A DNA stretch of 64,000 bases, from positions 62,001-126,000 of the forward strand of contig NZ_JAUXXP010000025.1 in NCBI RefSeq assembly GCF_030684895.1. Direction: 5' to 3'. The stretch comes from Pseudomonas sp. GTDB lineage: Bacteria; Pseudomonadota; Gammaproteobacteria; Pseudomonadales; Pseudomonadaceae. The stretch's first letter is position 1, and each line of letters opens with the position of its first letter. The translations under genes and the position numbers were made by a program. A model generated the notes under the pieces. The model did not search any database, was not told the DNA's origin, and worked only from the letters and a program-made list of their open reading frames with translations. Shown one piece after another: positions 43,172 to 52,089 of the stretch.

Positions 43172-44662
43172 CTACTCAGCCGCCTCATCATCCAGCACCA
43201 TGACCCCGGCGGCCTGCTCGAGCAGCTCGGCAGGCAGGCTCTTGCTGGCGCGGGCGCCGAGCAGTTTGAGGTTTTCCACCCGACTGATGATATTGCCGCG
43301 CCCTTCGCAGAGCTTATTGCGTGCCCCGGCGTAGGCTTTGTCCAGTTGCTGCAGGCGCGCGCCCATTTCATCCAGATCCTGAATAAAGGCGACAAACTTG
43401 TCGTACAGCGCGCCGGCGCGCTCGGCAATTTCGCGGGCGTTCTGGCTCTGTCGCTCCTGCCGCCACAGGCTGTCGATCACCCGCAAGGTGGCCAGCAGCG
43501 TGGTCGGGCTGACAATCACGATATGTTGATCAAAGGCCTCCTGAAACAACCCAGGATCGGCCTGCAATGCCGCTGCAAAAGCCGCCTCAATCGGCACGAA
43601 GAGCAGGACGAAATCCAGGCTGTGCAGGCCCTCCAGGCGCTGGTAATCCTTGAGCGACAAGCCTTTTAAATGGCTGCGCAGCGACAGCACATGCTGCTTG
43701 AGTGACAGCTGGCGGCTGGCGTCGTCCTCGGCAGCAATATATTGCTGGTACGCGGTGAGGCTAACCTTGGCGTCCACCACCACTTGCTTGTCGCCGGGCA
43801 GCTGAATCAGCACATCCGGCTGGAAGCGTTCACCATCGGCGCTCTTCAAGCTGACCTGGGTCTGGTACTCGCGACCTTTCTCCAGGCCGGCGTGCTCCAA
43901 CACCCGCTCCAGCACCAGCTCACCCCAATTGCCCTGGGTTTTCTGGCCTTTGAGGGCGCGGGTCAGGTTGGTCGCCTCATCGCCCAGGCGCTGGTTGAGC
44001 TGCTGCAAGCGCTCCAGCTCCTTGCCCAGAGAAAAGCGCTCGCGGGCTTCCTGCTGATAGCTTTCTTCAACACGCTTTTCGAAGGACTGGATGCGCTCCT
44101 TGAGCGGGTCGAGCAACTGGCCGAGCTGCTGCTGGCTGGTCTCGGCAAAACGCTGCTCGCGCTCATCGAAGATCTTCCCGGCCAGCTCGGCAAACTGTGC
44201 GCGCAGTTCATCGCGCGAACCTTGCAGGTCGCTCAAGCGCTGCTGATGGCTGTCCTGCTGTTCTTTAAGTTCGGCGCTAAGGGCCGCGCGCTGAGCGTCC
44301 AGACGGCGGATTTCGCCTTCCTGCTGTTCGCGCTGGTTGGCCCAGGCCTGGGCGGCCTCGCGGGCAATCTGGCGCTCCTGTTGCAGCAAGTCAGCCTCAC
44401 GGCGCAGTGCCGCCAACTCTGCCTGTTGATCGGCCTTGATCTCGCTGATCTCGGCGACTTCCTCGCGGCAGTCATCCAGCTGCGCTGCGAGGCCGGTCTG
44501 AGCCAGCTGCGCGTTGCTCAGGCGCTCCTGCAGCAGGCTGAATTGCAGCTGCTGGCTGGCCAGGCGGCGTTGCAGCGACCAGGCCATATAGAGAAGAGGA
44601 AGTGCCGCGGCGGCAAAACCGAGCAGCGCAGGTGCCAACGCGGTGGACAGATCGATGGGCAT
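43172..44662 (-). CDS. rmuC: DNA recombination protein RmuC
   Basis: A 496-residue protein with one N-terminal membrane helix (LAPALLGFAAAALPLLYMAWSL), a long coiled coil (about 30-215) and the RmuC nuclease-like domain (about 240-430: NWGELVLERVLEHAGLEKGREY, FQPDVLIQLPGDKQVVVDAKVSLTAY, DFVLLFVPIEAAF). RmuC limits inversions at short inverted repeats and has been linked to anti-phage activity in some contexts. Full length for the family. Confidence 0.93.
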   Translation of the reverse strand: MPIDLSTALAPALLGFAAAALPLLYMAWSLQRRLASQQLQFSLLQERLSNAQLAQTGLAAQLDDCREEVAEISEIKADQQAELAALRREADLLQQERQIAREAAQAWANQREQQEGEIRRLDAQRAALSAELKEQQDSHQQRLSDLQGSRDELRAQFAELAGKIFDEREQRFAETSQQQLGQLLDPLKERIQSFEKRVEESYQQEARERFSLGKELERLQQLNQRLGDEATNLTRALKGQKTQGNWGELVLERVLEHAGLEKGREYQTQVSLKSADGERFQPDVLIQLPGDKQVVVDAKVSLTAYQQYIAAEDDASRQLSLKQHVLSLRSHLKGLSLKDYQRLEGLHSLDFVLLFVPIEAAFAAALQADPGLFQEAFDQHIVIVSPTTLLATLRVIDSLWRQERQSQNAREIAERAGALYDKFVAFIQDLDEMGARLQQLDKAYAGARNKLCEGRGNIISRVENLKLLGARASKSLPAELLEQAAGVMVLDDEAAE

Positions 44663-44725
44663 AAGCGGCTCCGCAGAAAAATACTGGCAGTATAACCAGT
44701 ACTCCTAGGACCTGCTCCCTTTCCG

Positions 44726-45130
44726 TCAGAGCTGCTTAAGCAGTTGCTGCGCCTCTGCCGAACCCTGCCCCGCAGCCAGCTCCAGCCAATGCCGTGCCTG
44801 CTGCGGTTCATTGTTGCGCCGCTGGCTATACAGCTGGCCAAGTTCAAGCTGAGCGCCCATATCGCCGGCGCGGGCGGCCTGACGCAGCAGCTCAAAACCC
44901 ATGCGCCGATCACGCGGGTTGCCGCAATCACGACAAAGCATCTGCCCCAGTCGACTCTGCGCCTGCACTACACCCTGCAAAGCAGGCTGCTTAAGCAGAT
45001 GACCAGCAAAACGTTTGACGCTAGGGGCATGACCGAGGCGGGGACTGTCCAGTAGCCAGAGCGCCACACGGGTGGGCAGGCGAGGAACCGAGGTTGCAGC
45101 GATAGGTAGTCGAGTGATTGCGCGAGGCAT
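44726..45130 (-). CDS. Sel1-repeat protein
   Basis: A 134-residue protein with Sel1/TPR-like repeats (AQSRLGQMLCRDCGN ... GFELLRQAARAGDMGAQLELGQLYSQR ... ARHWLELAAGQGSAEAQQLL). The N-terminus is basic with no signal peptide. It is a second, distinct Sel1 protein in the window, preceded by a DnaA-box/IHF-like region. Function unknown. Confidence 0.78.
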   Translation of the reverse strand: MPRAITRLPIAATSVPRLPTRVALWLLDSPRLGHAPSVKRFAGHLLKQPALQGVVQAQSRLGQMLCRDCGNPRDRRMGFELLRQAARAGDMGAQLELGQLYSQRRNNEPQQARHWLELAAGQGSAEAQQLLKQL

Positions 45131-45233
45131 AAAAAGCAGCGGTAGCCGGGAAGGCGCGCAACTCTACTCCTTTTTTCGCCAAGGTAAAGCCTTGCAAAAA
45201 TGGGCTAACCAGCGGTCTAGAGCAAGCGCTCGG

Positions 45234-45397
45234 GTTAATCCACAGAAGCTGTGGATAACTTAGTGGATAACATGGGAGCAAGCGTCCTCAGCGCCTATGG
45301 CGTGGGGCCCAAGGTCAAACTGGTGGTTTTTTCACCAGCGTAAAAAATTCATATATTTCATTGACTTATAAAATCAATAAAAAGAATCAAGGGTTTA
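45234..45397. promoter_or_regulatory. DnaA-box cluster plus consensus IHF site, locus B
   Basis: GTTAATCCACAG (45234-45245) and CTGTGGATAAC (45249-45259) form a near-perfect dyad of DnaA boxes, with a third GTGGATAAC at 45263-45271. About 114 bp on, AATCAAGGGTTTA (45385-45397) fits the IHF consensus exactly. The arrangement repeats that at 33158-33295. No gene is seen in 45131-45674. Confidence 0.6.
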
Positions 45398-45512
45398 CGT
45401 CAAGCACTGCATCCTGCTTGACAAGGCGCATCGCAATTGTGCACAAGTCGCTGCGTCACGCCGTCGCACTGCCCTTTTTCGGGGCAAAACGCCCTGAAAA
45501 AGCCGCCCTGTA

Positions 45513-45677
45513 TAGGGTCTGATGCCGTTTCGCTCGAGGCCGCGCCGGTGCCTGTTTTAGCGCGAGGCAAGGCACGAGACACGAAGTTTGGTTGTTCCAA
45601 ATGAGTGTCGAGAAACGCAGTATCGCGCTAAAACAGGCCCGGCCCCGCGGGTTGCGACGAAACGGCATCAGACCCTA
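45513..45677 (+). repeat. Structured dispersed repeat, copy 4 (divergent)
   Basis: Outer arms TAGGGTCTGATGCCGTTTCG and CGAAACGGCATCAGACCCTA are a perfect 20-bp pair; inner arms are CCTGTTTTAGCGCGA/TCGCGCTAAAACAGG. The core AAGTTTGGTTGTTCCAAATG folds as TTTGG/CCAAA, the same place where copies 1-3 have TTTAC/GTAAA. It ends at the stop codon of the RES gene. Confidence 0.8.
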
Positions 45678-46427
45678 AGCCGGGCGCGGCAGGCGGCCAT
45701 CCACCTGATACGCATCCAGACGGAAGACCCTCGGGGTATCCGGCACCTGAGCATTTTTGAAGGCGACATAGTTGTCAGTGGTTTCGCACAGCCAACTCAG
45801 CAGGTTACGCGGGCGCTTCTCTGCCAACGCACCAGGGACGAACAACGCAACATTGTTGCCCTTGAGCGGGCAGCGCGCCGAACGGTATTCAAATGCCTCA
45901 ACCCCTGCCGCACGCATGGCCGCGCCCACCGCCTGACAGGGTTGATAAGCGCTGGCGTGACAGAGCTCAGCCTGGAAATCCACAAACGGCGGATGCTGCA
46001 ACTGAATGCCGCGCTCAACCTGATAGCGCGCCTCGAAGGTGCAGTGTTCGGACAGGATGCGTCCACTCGGCGGCGCGATGCTCATGCCATCCCAAAGCAA
46101 AAACCGGTAATACGCCGCCTCGGCCATGGCGGTGTCGATACGCAGCGCGCCATAGAACAGGCTCGGCTCATGCACCGAGCCAAAGCGCGAGCCCCAGCGC
46201 AACGGCGGATAACGGAACGGGGTTTTCAGCAGGTAATGCAGCGGCTCGGCGCTCTGCGGCAACGGCGGTTTGCTGGTCTCCAGCAACTCCTCAAGCAGCG
46301 CCTGCTCGGCAAGGGTATCGACCAGCTGCAGCGTGGCGACCTGGGCCTGGCTCTCGACCAGACGCACCAGGCGCCCACGCAATGGCTTGATCTGCTGCGG
46401 GCCTTGGCAGTGTTGCCAGATATCCAT
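45675..46427 (-). CDS. RES-domain toxin
   Basis: A 250-residue protein of the RES family, whose members deplete NAD+ and arrest growth. Candidate catalytic residues are visible in order: Arg in PLRWGSRFG, Tyr in LFYGA, Glu in DTAMAEAAYYR and Ser in FEYRSARC. The start MDIWQHCQG has AAGGA upstream; a 14-residue extension is rejected. It lies 57 bp downstream of an Xre/MbcA-like antitoxin gene, the standard antitoxin-toxin order. Confidence 0.9.
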   Translation of the reverse strand: MDIWQHCQGPQQIKPLRGRLVRLVESQAQVATLQLVDTLAEQALLEELLETSKPPLPQSAEPLHYLLKTPFRYPPLRWGSRFGSVHEPSLFYGALRIDTAMAEAAYYRFLLWDGMSIAPPSGRILSEHCTFEARYQVERGIQLQHPPFVDFQAELCHASAYQPCQAVGAAMRAAGVEAFEYRSARCPLKGNNVALFVPGALAEKRPRNLLSWLCETTDNYVAFKNAQVPDTPRVFRLDAYQVDGRLPRPA

Positions 46428-46483
46428 GGTGGCGTTGTCCTTAACTTTTATTATTGTTGAGTGCTGCACTTACTGGTTACGAC

Positions 46484-46852
46484 TTAACCCTTGCCACGAA
46501 TCGCATCGAGGTATTCGACGACCCGCACCAGTCCCTGAACTTGCATCATCAGGGATAAGGGCGGTGCATCCAGATGGCGGTTATCGGTGCGCAGAAAATG
46601 CTGCATATCCAGCAGATTGCCGCCAAACAGGGCAAATAAGGAGCGGTATACACGAATCAGCAACAGGGCCAGTTCGCCGGTCTTGCTATGCACCCGCAAG
46701 CCACCATCAGCCCAGCGTGAGATGGCCGTGCGATGTACGCCAACGATGTCCGCCAACTCCTGCTGGGTCAGGCCCAGTTGTTCACGAGTATTGAGCAGTG
46801 CCTTGGCCAGCACCGCATCGGCATCGGCAACCGGTCGAATCAATGCGCTCAT
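46484..46852 (-). CDS. Xre/MbcA/ParS-type antitoxin
   Basis: A 122-residue antitoxin. An N-terminal HTH (TREQLGLTQQELADIVGVHRTAISRWADGG) is followed by the C-terminal toxin-binding DUF2384 domain (ALLLIRVYRSLFALFGGN ... MQVQGLVRVVEYLDAIRGKG). GGAGG lies upstream; the ATG at 46852 or the GTG just before it could start translation. It should neutralise the RES toxin and repress its own operon through the upstream repeats. Confidence 0.9.
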   Translation of the reverse strand: MSALIRPVADADAVLAKALLNTREQLGLTQQELADIVGVHRTAISRWADGGLRVHSKTGELALLLIRVYRSLFALFGGNLLDMQHFLRTDNRHLDAPPLSLMMQVQGLVRVVEYLDAIRGKG

Positions 46853-46881
46853 CACGGCCTCCTACTTTCACAATGTGTGTT

Positions 46882-46934
46882 TACAGCAAAAATAACACTA
46901 AATGCTGTAATTACACAGAGCACAATACGCTGTG
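46882..46934 (-). promoter_or_regulatory. Inverted repeats upstream of the Xre-RES operon (candidate operators)
   Basis: TACAGCA (46882-46888) and TGCTGTA (46903-46909) form a 7-bp dyad with a 14-bp spacer; CACAG (46914) and CTGTG (46930) form a second. They lie 30-80 bp upstream of the antitoxin start, where Xre antitoxins autoregulate. Confidence 0.55.
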
Positions 46935-47000
46935 ATTGGCAGCCTGCCAGACATGGGTTAACGTCCTGCCACGCAACTCCTTCACTATGGATCAGTGCTT

Positions 47001-49586
47001 ATGCCCAGCCGGCGCACCTGGCTGCGACTTATCAGTTGCCTGGTTTTACTGCTCGTCCTGCTTGGCGCTTACGGCTACCTGAGCCTGAGCCGCCTGCTCG
47101 AACGCGAGCAGATCAAACACCTTGAATGGCGTGGCCTTGGCCTATCCACCCAAGGCATCCAGCTTGACCAACTCAGCCTGCAGCACCCCAGCGGCGCAGT
47201 GCAGCTGCATCAGCTGCAATTACGCTGGAGCGGATTCAGCCTGGCGCTACCCTTCTGGCAGCAGGTACAGATCACCAACCTGCAGCTGAATCTGCCCTCT
47301 CAACCAGCGTCAGCAGTCGACGACAACTCGGATTTTGCGTTGCCGCTTGAGCAACTCGCCGCCGTCATCAGCCTATTGCCGCAACGCGTACAGGTCGATG
47401 CGCTACAGATCGAGCTGCCCTGCGCCGACACGCGCTGCCAGCTGCTGGGCGATCTGCTGCTAGTTAAACAAGCCGCGCAGCTTGATGCGCAGCTCAACCT
47501 GCAACACCAGCAGGACCAACTGCGCTGGCACGCGCAGTTACAGGGCGACGCTACAACTGCAGCGCTGCAGCTAAGCCTGACGATCAATCAGCAACCGCAA
47601 TTGCAGCTCAGCAGCAGTCTGCAACAGAGCGCCACTGGACAAGTCTGGCAAGGTGCTCTCACCGGAGATCTGCAGCAAAGCGCGGTGCTGCACAGCTGGC
47701 TAAGCCAATGGCTACCCACTCGAGCGGGCACGCTGCCAGAGACGCCGGCGGCGGCGCAGTTACAGGCGAGCTGGCAACTGCAGCTTGCGCCTGGCCCACT
47801 TAACCTGGCGCAACTGCAGCAGGCCAGCGGCCAGTGGCAAGCGAGTGCCAACCTACCGGAGCCCTGGCCAATTCCCGCTATCGGCGAGCTGCAAGGCAGC
47901 TTCGATCTGTCCGCCCAGGCGTTGGATGGGCAGTGGCTGGCAGATAGTCTGAGCGCCGACCTTAGCCTCAAGCAGATTGCCAATGACCTTATCAGTGGCG
48001 TACCGGCGGAGCTGTACCCAGAAGCGCTGCAACTCAATATCCAGACCACAGAAATGCCCGCAGCTATCGCCGAACAGTTGCGCGGCCGCGCCCTGCCGCT
48101 AACGCTGCAACTCACAGGCAAGGGACGCAGTCCGTTCGAGTTAAAGGGCACGCTGATCTTGGCCAATGGCCTGCCCTGGGGCTTGCAACTGCTGGGCGGC
48201 AGCCTTAACGCATCCATCCCGGCATTTCAGCAGGGCGACTGGAAAATCGGCGCACTGCAAGCGCAGTTGCAACTCGACGCTTATCTGGACCCACAGCAGC
48301 TGGATCTAACCCTAGGCACAGGCTCACAGCTCAGCCTTGAGCATCTGCGCAGCGGCGAACTCGATGCAGAGCAACTCAAGGCCAGCAGCGGGCTAAAACT
48401 GCAGGCACAACTGGCGGCAGGCGCGCTGCAAGACTGGCAGCTAAAAGGCCCGCTCGACCTCAGTGCGCAGCTGCAACATAGCCAATTACAACCCCAGCGC
48501 TGGTACTGGCACGGCCCAGTGAATGCCAACCCGCAGCAGGTGACCTTGGATGGCACGCTGCGCAACGATGCCGGGCTGCAACTCAAGCTGCAGGCGCAAC
48601 ACAGCAGCGCCAGGGGTCTGAGCCTGCACGCGCAACTGGCGGAACTGTTTCTGCGCGGCGGCAACCCACTGCAAGGCAGCTTCAGCGCCTGGCCGGCCTT
48701 ACTGGAGCTGAACAACGGTCGTCTGAATGCCAACGCCAGCCTGACTCTGGCCAGCGATCAACAGCTGCCCACGGTCAAACTCGAACTCACCGGCAAGGAC
48801 CTGGGCGGGATTTATGACCGCACTGCGCTGGAGGGGCTGGACAGCCGCCTGACGGTGCAAATCGACCCCAAGCAGCTGCAGCTTGAGGTAAACGAACTGC
48901 GCCTGAGGCAGGCCGACCCCGGCATGCCCGTGGGGCCGGTACAACTTAAAGGCCGCTACAGCGCCGCGCTGCAAACACCCGCCCTGGGTGTGTTGCAGCT
49001 GCAGCATGCCGAAGCAGCGCTAATGGGCGGCAAGCTGCAACTGGCACCCGGGCAATGGAGCATGGCCGGCGAACCGCTGTTGTTCCCCATACAGGTGCAG
49101 GGTCTGGAACTTGAGCAGCTATTTATCCTCTATCCCACAGAAGGTTTAGCCGGCACAGGCACCCTCGATGGCGACTTGCCGCTGCAGATCGGCAGCCAGG
49201 GGGTCACCATCGAACAAGGCCAACTCAGCGCACGCGCACCGGGCGGCAAGCTGCAGTTCCACTCCCAACGCATTCGCGCCCTGGGCCGTAGCAACCCGGC
49301 GATGCAATTGGTAACCCAATCGCTGGAGGATTTTCGCTTTACGACTTTGAGCAGCCAGGTCAACTACGATCAGCAAGGCAAGCTGGCCTTGGCCATACGC
49401 CTGGAGGGACAGAACCCGGCCATCGAACAAGGCCGGCCGATCCACTTCACTATCAATCTGGAAGAAGACATCCCGACTTTGCTGGCCAGCCTGCAACTGA
49501 CCGACAAAGTCAGCGATATCATCAAGCAACGCGTGCAGCAGCGTATGCTGGAACGCAATGCCAAAACGGCCCCGACAGATCCATGA
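47001..49586 (+). CDS. ydbH: YdbH-family intermembrane phospholipid transport protein (AsmA-like)
   Basis: An 861-residue protein with one N-terminal membrane helix (LRLISCLVLLLVLLGAYGYL) and a long, glutamine-rich repetitive beta region ending in the DUF3971-like GTLDGDLPLQIGSQGVTIEQGQLSARAPGG and NYDQQGKLALAIRLEGQNP blocks. In E. coli, YdbH bridges the periplasm with YnbE to carry phospholipids to the outer membrane, redundantly with TamB and YhdP. The next two genes are ynbE and ydbL, confirming the operon. The start is ATG 47001 or a GTG two codons earlier. Confidence 0.92.
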   Translation: MPSRRTWLRLISCLVLLLVLLGAYGYLSLSRLLEREQIKHLEWRGLGLSTQGIQLDQLSLQHPSGAVQLHQLQLRWSGFSLALPFWQQVQITNLQLNLPSQPASAVDDNSDFALPLEQLAAVISLLPQRVQVDALQIELPCADTRCQLLGDLLLVKQAAQLDAQLNLQHQQDQLRWHAQLQGDATTAALQLSLTINQQPQLQLSSSLQQSATGQVWQGALTGDLQQSAVLHSWLSQWLPTRAGTLPETPAAAQLQASWQLQLAPGPLNLAQLQQASGQWQASANLPEPWPIPAIGELQGSFDLSAQALDGQWLADSLSADLSLKQIANDLISGVPAELYPEALQLNIQTTEMPAAIAEQLRGRALPLTLQLTGKGRSPFELKGTLILANGLPWGLQLLGGSLNASIPAFQQGDWKIGALQAQLQLDAYLDPQQLDLTLGTGSQLSLEHLRSGELDAEQLKASSGLKLQAQLAAGALQDWQLKGPLDLSAQLQHSQLQPQRWYWHGPVNANPQQVTLDGTLRNDAGLQLKLQAQHSSARGLSLHAQLAELFLRGGNPLQGSFSAWPALLELNNGRLNANASLTLASDQQLPTVKLELTGKDLGGIYDRTALEGLDSRLTVQIDPKQLQLEVNELRLRQADPGMPVGPVQLKGRYSAALQTPALGVLQLQHAEAALMGGKLQLAPGQWSMAGEPLLFPIQVQGLELEQLFILYPTEGLAGTGTLDGDLPLQIGSQGVTIEQGQLSARAPGGKLQFHSQRIRALGRSNPAMQLVTQSLEDFRFTTLSSQVNYDQQGKLALAIRLEGQNPAIEQGRPIHFTINLEEDIPTLLASLQLTDKVSDIIKQRVQQRMLERNAKTAPTDP

Positions 49587-49601
49587 TCAAGGAGAAGCGC
49601 C

Positions 49602-49793
49602 ATGCGCTTGCGTAGTTGTTTCGCCGTCCTGCTGCTAGGCCTGCTCAGCACGGCCTGCACCCCGACCGTGCAGTTGGCGATGCCCAATGAGCCGATCAAC
49701 ATCAACCTCAATGTGAAGATCGAGCACGAAATCTATATCAAGGTGGATAAAGCCCTGGACAGCATGTTCAGCGAATCCAGCGGATTGTTCTAA
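49602..49793 (+). CDS. ynbE: YnbE-type outer membrane lipoprotein
   Basis: A 63-residue lipoprotein: signal sequence with lipobox LLSTAC (Cys at 19), then the conserved short beta segment INLNVKIEHEIYIKVDKALD. In E. coli, YnbE multimers complete the YdbH bridge by beta-strand augmentation at the outer membrane. It lies 15 bp after ydbH with AAGGAGAAG upstream. Confidence 0.92.
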   Translation: MRLRSCFAVLLLGLLSTACTPTVQLAMPNEPININLNVKIEHEIYIKVDKALDSMFSESSGLF

Positions 49794-49804
49794 GGAGCCC
49801 GAAC

Positions 49805-50149
49805 ATGAATCTCTATAAACGCCTTGCCAGCCTATTACTGCTGCTCAGTCTAAGCCTGCCGGCCGTAGCCCTGAACCTCAACGAAGCCATGTCCGCCCTG
49901 GGCGACGCCAAAGCCAGCGGCCAACTGGGCGAAATGCCTAACGGTTATCTGGGTGTTGTCAGCTCTAGTGGTCAGGCCGCTGAAATCGCCCAATTGATCA
50001 ACCAGGCCCGCCGCACCGAATACCAGAAACTGGCCGCGCAGAACGGCATCCAGCTCAGCGATGTGGAAGCCATTGCCGGGCAGAAGGCCATCGACAAGAC
50101 TCCCGCCGGGCAGTACATCCAACTTGAGGGTAAGTGGCAGCGCAAATAG
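49805..50149 (+). CDS. ydbL: YdbL-family periplasmic protein (DUF1318)
   Basis: A 114-residue protein with a signal peptide (YKRLASLLLLLSLSLPAVALN) and a DUF1318 domain (GYLGVVSSSGQAAEIAQLINQARRTEYQKLAAQNG). In E. coli, YdbL acts as a chaperone-like regulator of YnbE multimerisation. It is the third gene of the ydbH-ynbE-ydbL operon and is followed by a terminator. Confidence 0.92.
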   Translation: MNLYKRLASLLLLLSLSLPAVALNLNEAMSALGDAKASGQLGEMPNGYLGVVSSSGQAAEIAQLINQARRTEYQKLAAQNGIQLSDVEAIAGQKAIDKTPAGQYIQLEGKWQRK

Positions 50150-50165
50150 CTTGCCGCCTGAAACC

Positions 50166-50192
50166 AACAAGGAGCGCATTGCGCTCCTTGTT
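50166..50192. terminator. Terminator between convergent ydbL and cysA
   Basis: Perfect 12-bp arms AACAAGGAGCGC/GCGCTCCTTGTT with a 3-nt loop. The plus side continues TTGCTTT, so it may serve both genes. Confidence 0.75.
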
Positions 50193-50210
50193 TGCTTTAC
50201 ACGCCTGAAC

Positions 50211-51203
50211 TCAGCGCTGCTGAATCACCGGCTGCCCCGCTTTCGGTTTGAAATACAGGGTTTCACCGCGAGTGAGGTTGGCCAGGCTGAGGTGGTCCTT
50301 GGCCACTTCAGCTTCGATCGGCTCGCTCTGCCCGGCGACTTTGAGGGTCACGCGGGTGATCGCGCCGAGCGGGCGAATGTCACGCACTTCACCGGCCTGA
50401 TGGCCCTCTTCGGCCTGGCGCGAAAGATGAATCTCGTGGGGGCGGAACAGCACGTGAGTGTCGTCGCCGACATACAGGCGGTTGGCATCACCGAGGAAGT
50501 GATAGACGAAATCGCTGGCTGGCTTCTCGTACACCTCGCCCGGCGAGCCGATCTGCTCGACCACGCCCTTGTTCATCACCACGATGCGGTCTGCCACTTC
50601 CATGGCTTCTTCCTGGTCGTGGGTGACGAATACCGAGGTCAGATGCACTTCTTCGTGCAGGCGCGCCAGCCAACGGCGCAGTTCCTTGCGCACCTTGGCA
50701 TCCAGGGCGCCGAAGGGTTCGTCGAGCAGCAGCACTTTCGGCTCCACCGCCAGGGCGCGGGCCAGGGCGATACGTTGACGCTGACCGCCGGAAAGCTGCT
50801 CGGGGTAGCGATCGGCCAACCAGTCGAGCTGCACCAGATCGAGCAGGTCATGGACCTTCTTCTTGATCACGTTTTCATTCGGCCGTTCGCCCTTGGGCTT
50901 CATGCGCAGGCCGAAGGCGACGTTGTCGAACACGGTCATATGGCGGAACAGCGCGTAGTGCTGAAACACGAAGCCGACGTTACGGTCGCGCACATCGTGG
51001 TTGGAGACATCTTCGCCATGAAACTCGATGCTGCCGCTGTCCGGAGTTTCCAGGCCGGCGATGATGCGCAGCAAGGTGGTTTTGCCGCAGCCGGACGGGC
51101 CGAGCAAGGCCACCAGCTCGCCGCTCTGGATATTCAGGTTGATGTCGTTCAGCGCTTTGAACGCATTGAAGTTCTTGCTGACATTGGAAATTACGATCGA
51201 CAT
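50211..51203 (-). CDS. cysA: Sulfate/thiosulfate ABC transporter ATP-binding protein CysA
   Basis: A 330-residue ATPase. Walker [10 protein letters not shown], signature [14 protein letters not shown], Walker [23 protein letters not shown], and a C-terminal TOBE domain. The family-typical start is [15 protein letters not shown]. It is last in the sbp-cysT-cysW-cysA order and is the only sulfate-type ATPase in the window, so it may also serve the second permease set at 57562-59234. Confidence 0.95.
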   Translation of the reverse strand: MSIVISNVSKNFNAFKALNDINLNIQSGELVALLGPSGCGKTTLLRIIAGLETPDSGSIEFHGEDVSNHDVRDRNVGFVFQHYALFRHMTVFDNVAFGLRMKPKGERPNENVIKKKVHDLLDLVQLDWLADRYPEQLSGGQRQRIALARALAVEPKVLLLDEPFGALDAKVRKELRRWLARLHEEVHLTSVFVTHDQEEAMEVADRIVVMNKGVVEQIGSPGEVYEKPASDFVYHFLGDANRLYVGDDTHVLFRPHEIHLSRQAEEGHQAGEVRDIRPLGAITRVTLKVAGQSEPIEAEVAKDHLSLANLTRGETLYFKPKAGQPVIQQR

Positions 51204-51206
51204 TAC

Positions 51207-52079
51207 TTATTCCTCGCCAGCACTGGCTTTCAGGCGGTTGATACGGGACTCGCTCCACTGCTTGAGCAGCAGGATAAACACCGCCATCAGCAACAGCAGA
51301 CTGGCGACGCTAAAGGCGGCGACGTGATTGTATTCGTTGTAGAGAATCTCGACATGCAGTGGCAGCGTGTTGGTGTAACCGCGAATGTGCCCGGATACCA
51401 CCGATACCGCGCCAAACTCGCCCATGGCCCGTGCGGTACAGAGCACCACGCCGTAGATCAGGCCCCATTTGATATTGGGCAACGTGACATGCCAGAACAT
51501 CTGCCAGCCATTGGCACCGAGCAGGCGCGCGGCTTCCTCCTCCTGAGTGCCCTGTTCCTGCATCAGCGGGATCAGTTCGCGGGCGACAAAGGGCACGGTG
51601 ACAAATACCGTGGCCAGGACGATACCCGGCAGGGCGAAGATGATCTGGATATCGTGCTCGCGCAGCCACGGGCCAATAAAGCCCTGGGCACCGAACAGCA
51701 ACACGTAGATCAGACCGGCGATCACCGGCGACACCGAGAACGGTAGGTCAATCAGGGTGACCAGCAGGCTCTTGCCGCGAAACTCATACTTGCTTACGCA
51801 CCAGGCAGCGGCCACGCCGAACACCAGGTTGAGTGGCACCGAAATGCCCACGGCGAGCAGGGTCAGTTTCAACGCACTGATAGCGTCGGGCTCGAAGATC
51901 GCACCAAAGAAGGTGCCGAAGCCGTGCTTCAACGCCTCACTCAGCACGATAAACAGCGGCAATAACAGGAACAGCACAAACACCAGCCAGGCGCTGACGA
52001 TCAGCAGACGGCGACCGAGCACATTACCGCGCCGCGCAGCGTTAGCCGAGGCTGACACGCTTAGGGTTACAGAAGACAT
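51207..52079 (-). CDS. cysW: Sulfate ABC transporter permease CysW
   Basis: A 290-residue, six-helix permease. The EAA-type loop is [31 protein letters not shown]; conserved [15 protein letters not shown] follows. It pairs with CysT to form the sulfate/thiosulfate channel. It lies 3 bp before cysA. Confidence 0.95.
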   Translation of the reverse strand: MSSVTLSVSASANAARRGNVLGRRLLIVSAWLVFVLFLLLPLFIVLSEALKHGFGTFFGAIFEPDAISALKLTLLAVGISVPLNLVFGVAAAWCVSKYEFRGKSLLVTLIDLPFSVSPVIAGLIYVLLFGAQGFIGPWLREHDIQIIFALPGIVLATVFVTVPFVARELIPLMQEQGTQEEEAARLLGANGWQMFWHVTLPNIKWGLIYGVVLCTARAMGEFGAVSVVSGHIRGYTNTLPLHVEILYNEYNHVAAFSVASLLLLMAVFILLLKQWSESRINRLKASAGEE

Positions 52080-52089
52080 GGCGACCTCC

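Noticed and set aside
45513..45677. The 20-bp perfect arms as terminal repeats of an insertion sequence
   Set aside because: The interval is only 165 bp with no transposase, and its inner layout matches the structured repeat family instead.
50061..51746. A 561-codon plus-strand frame opposite cysA and cysW
   Set aside because: Runs across two conserved genes on the other strand and has biased, repetitive composition.
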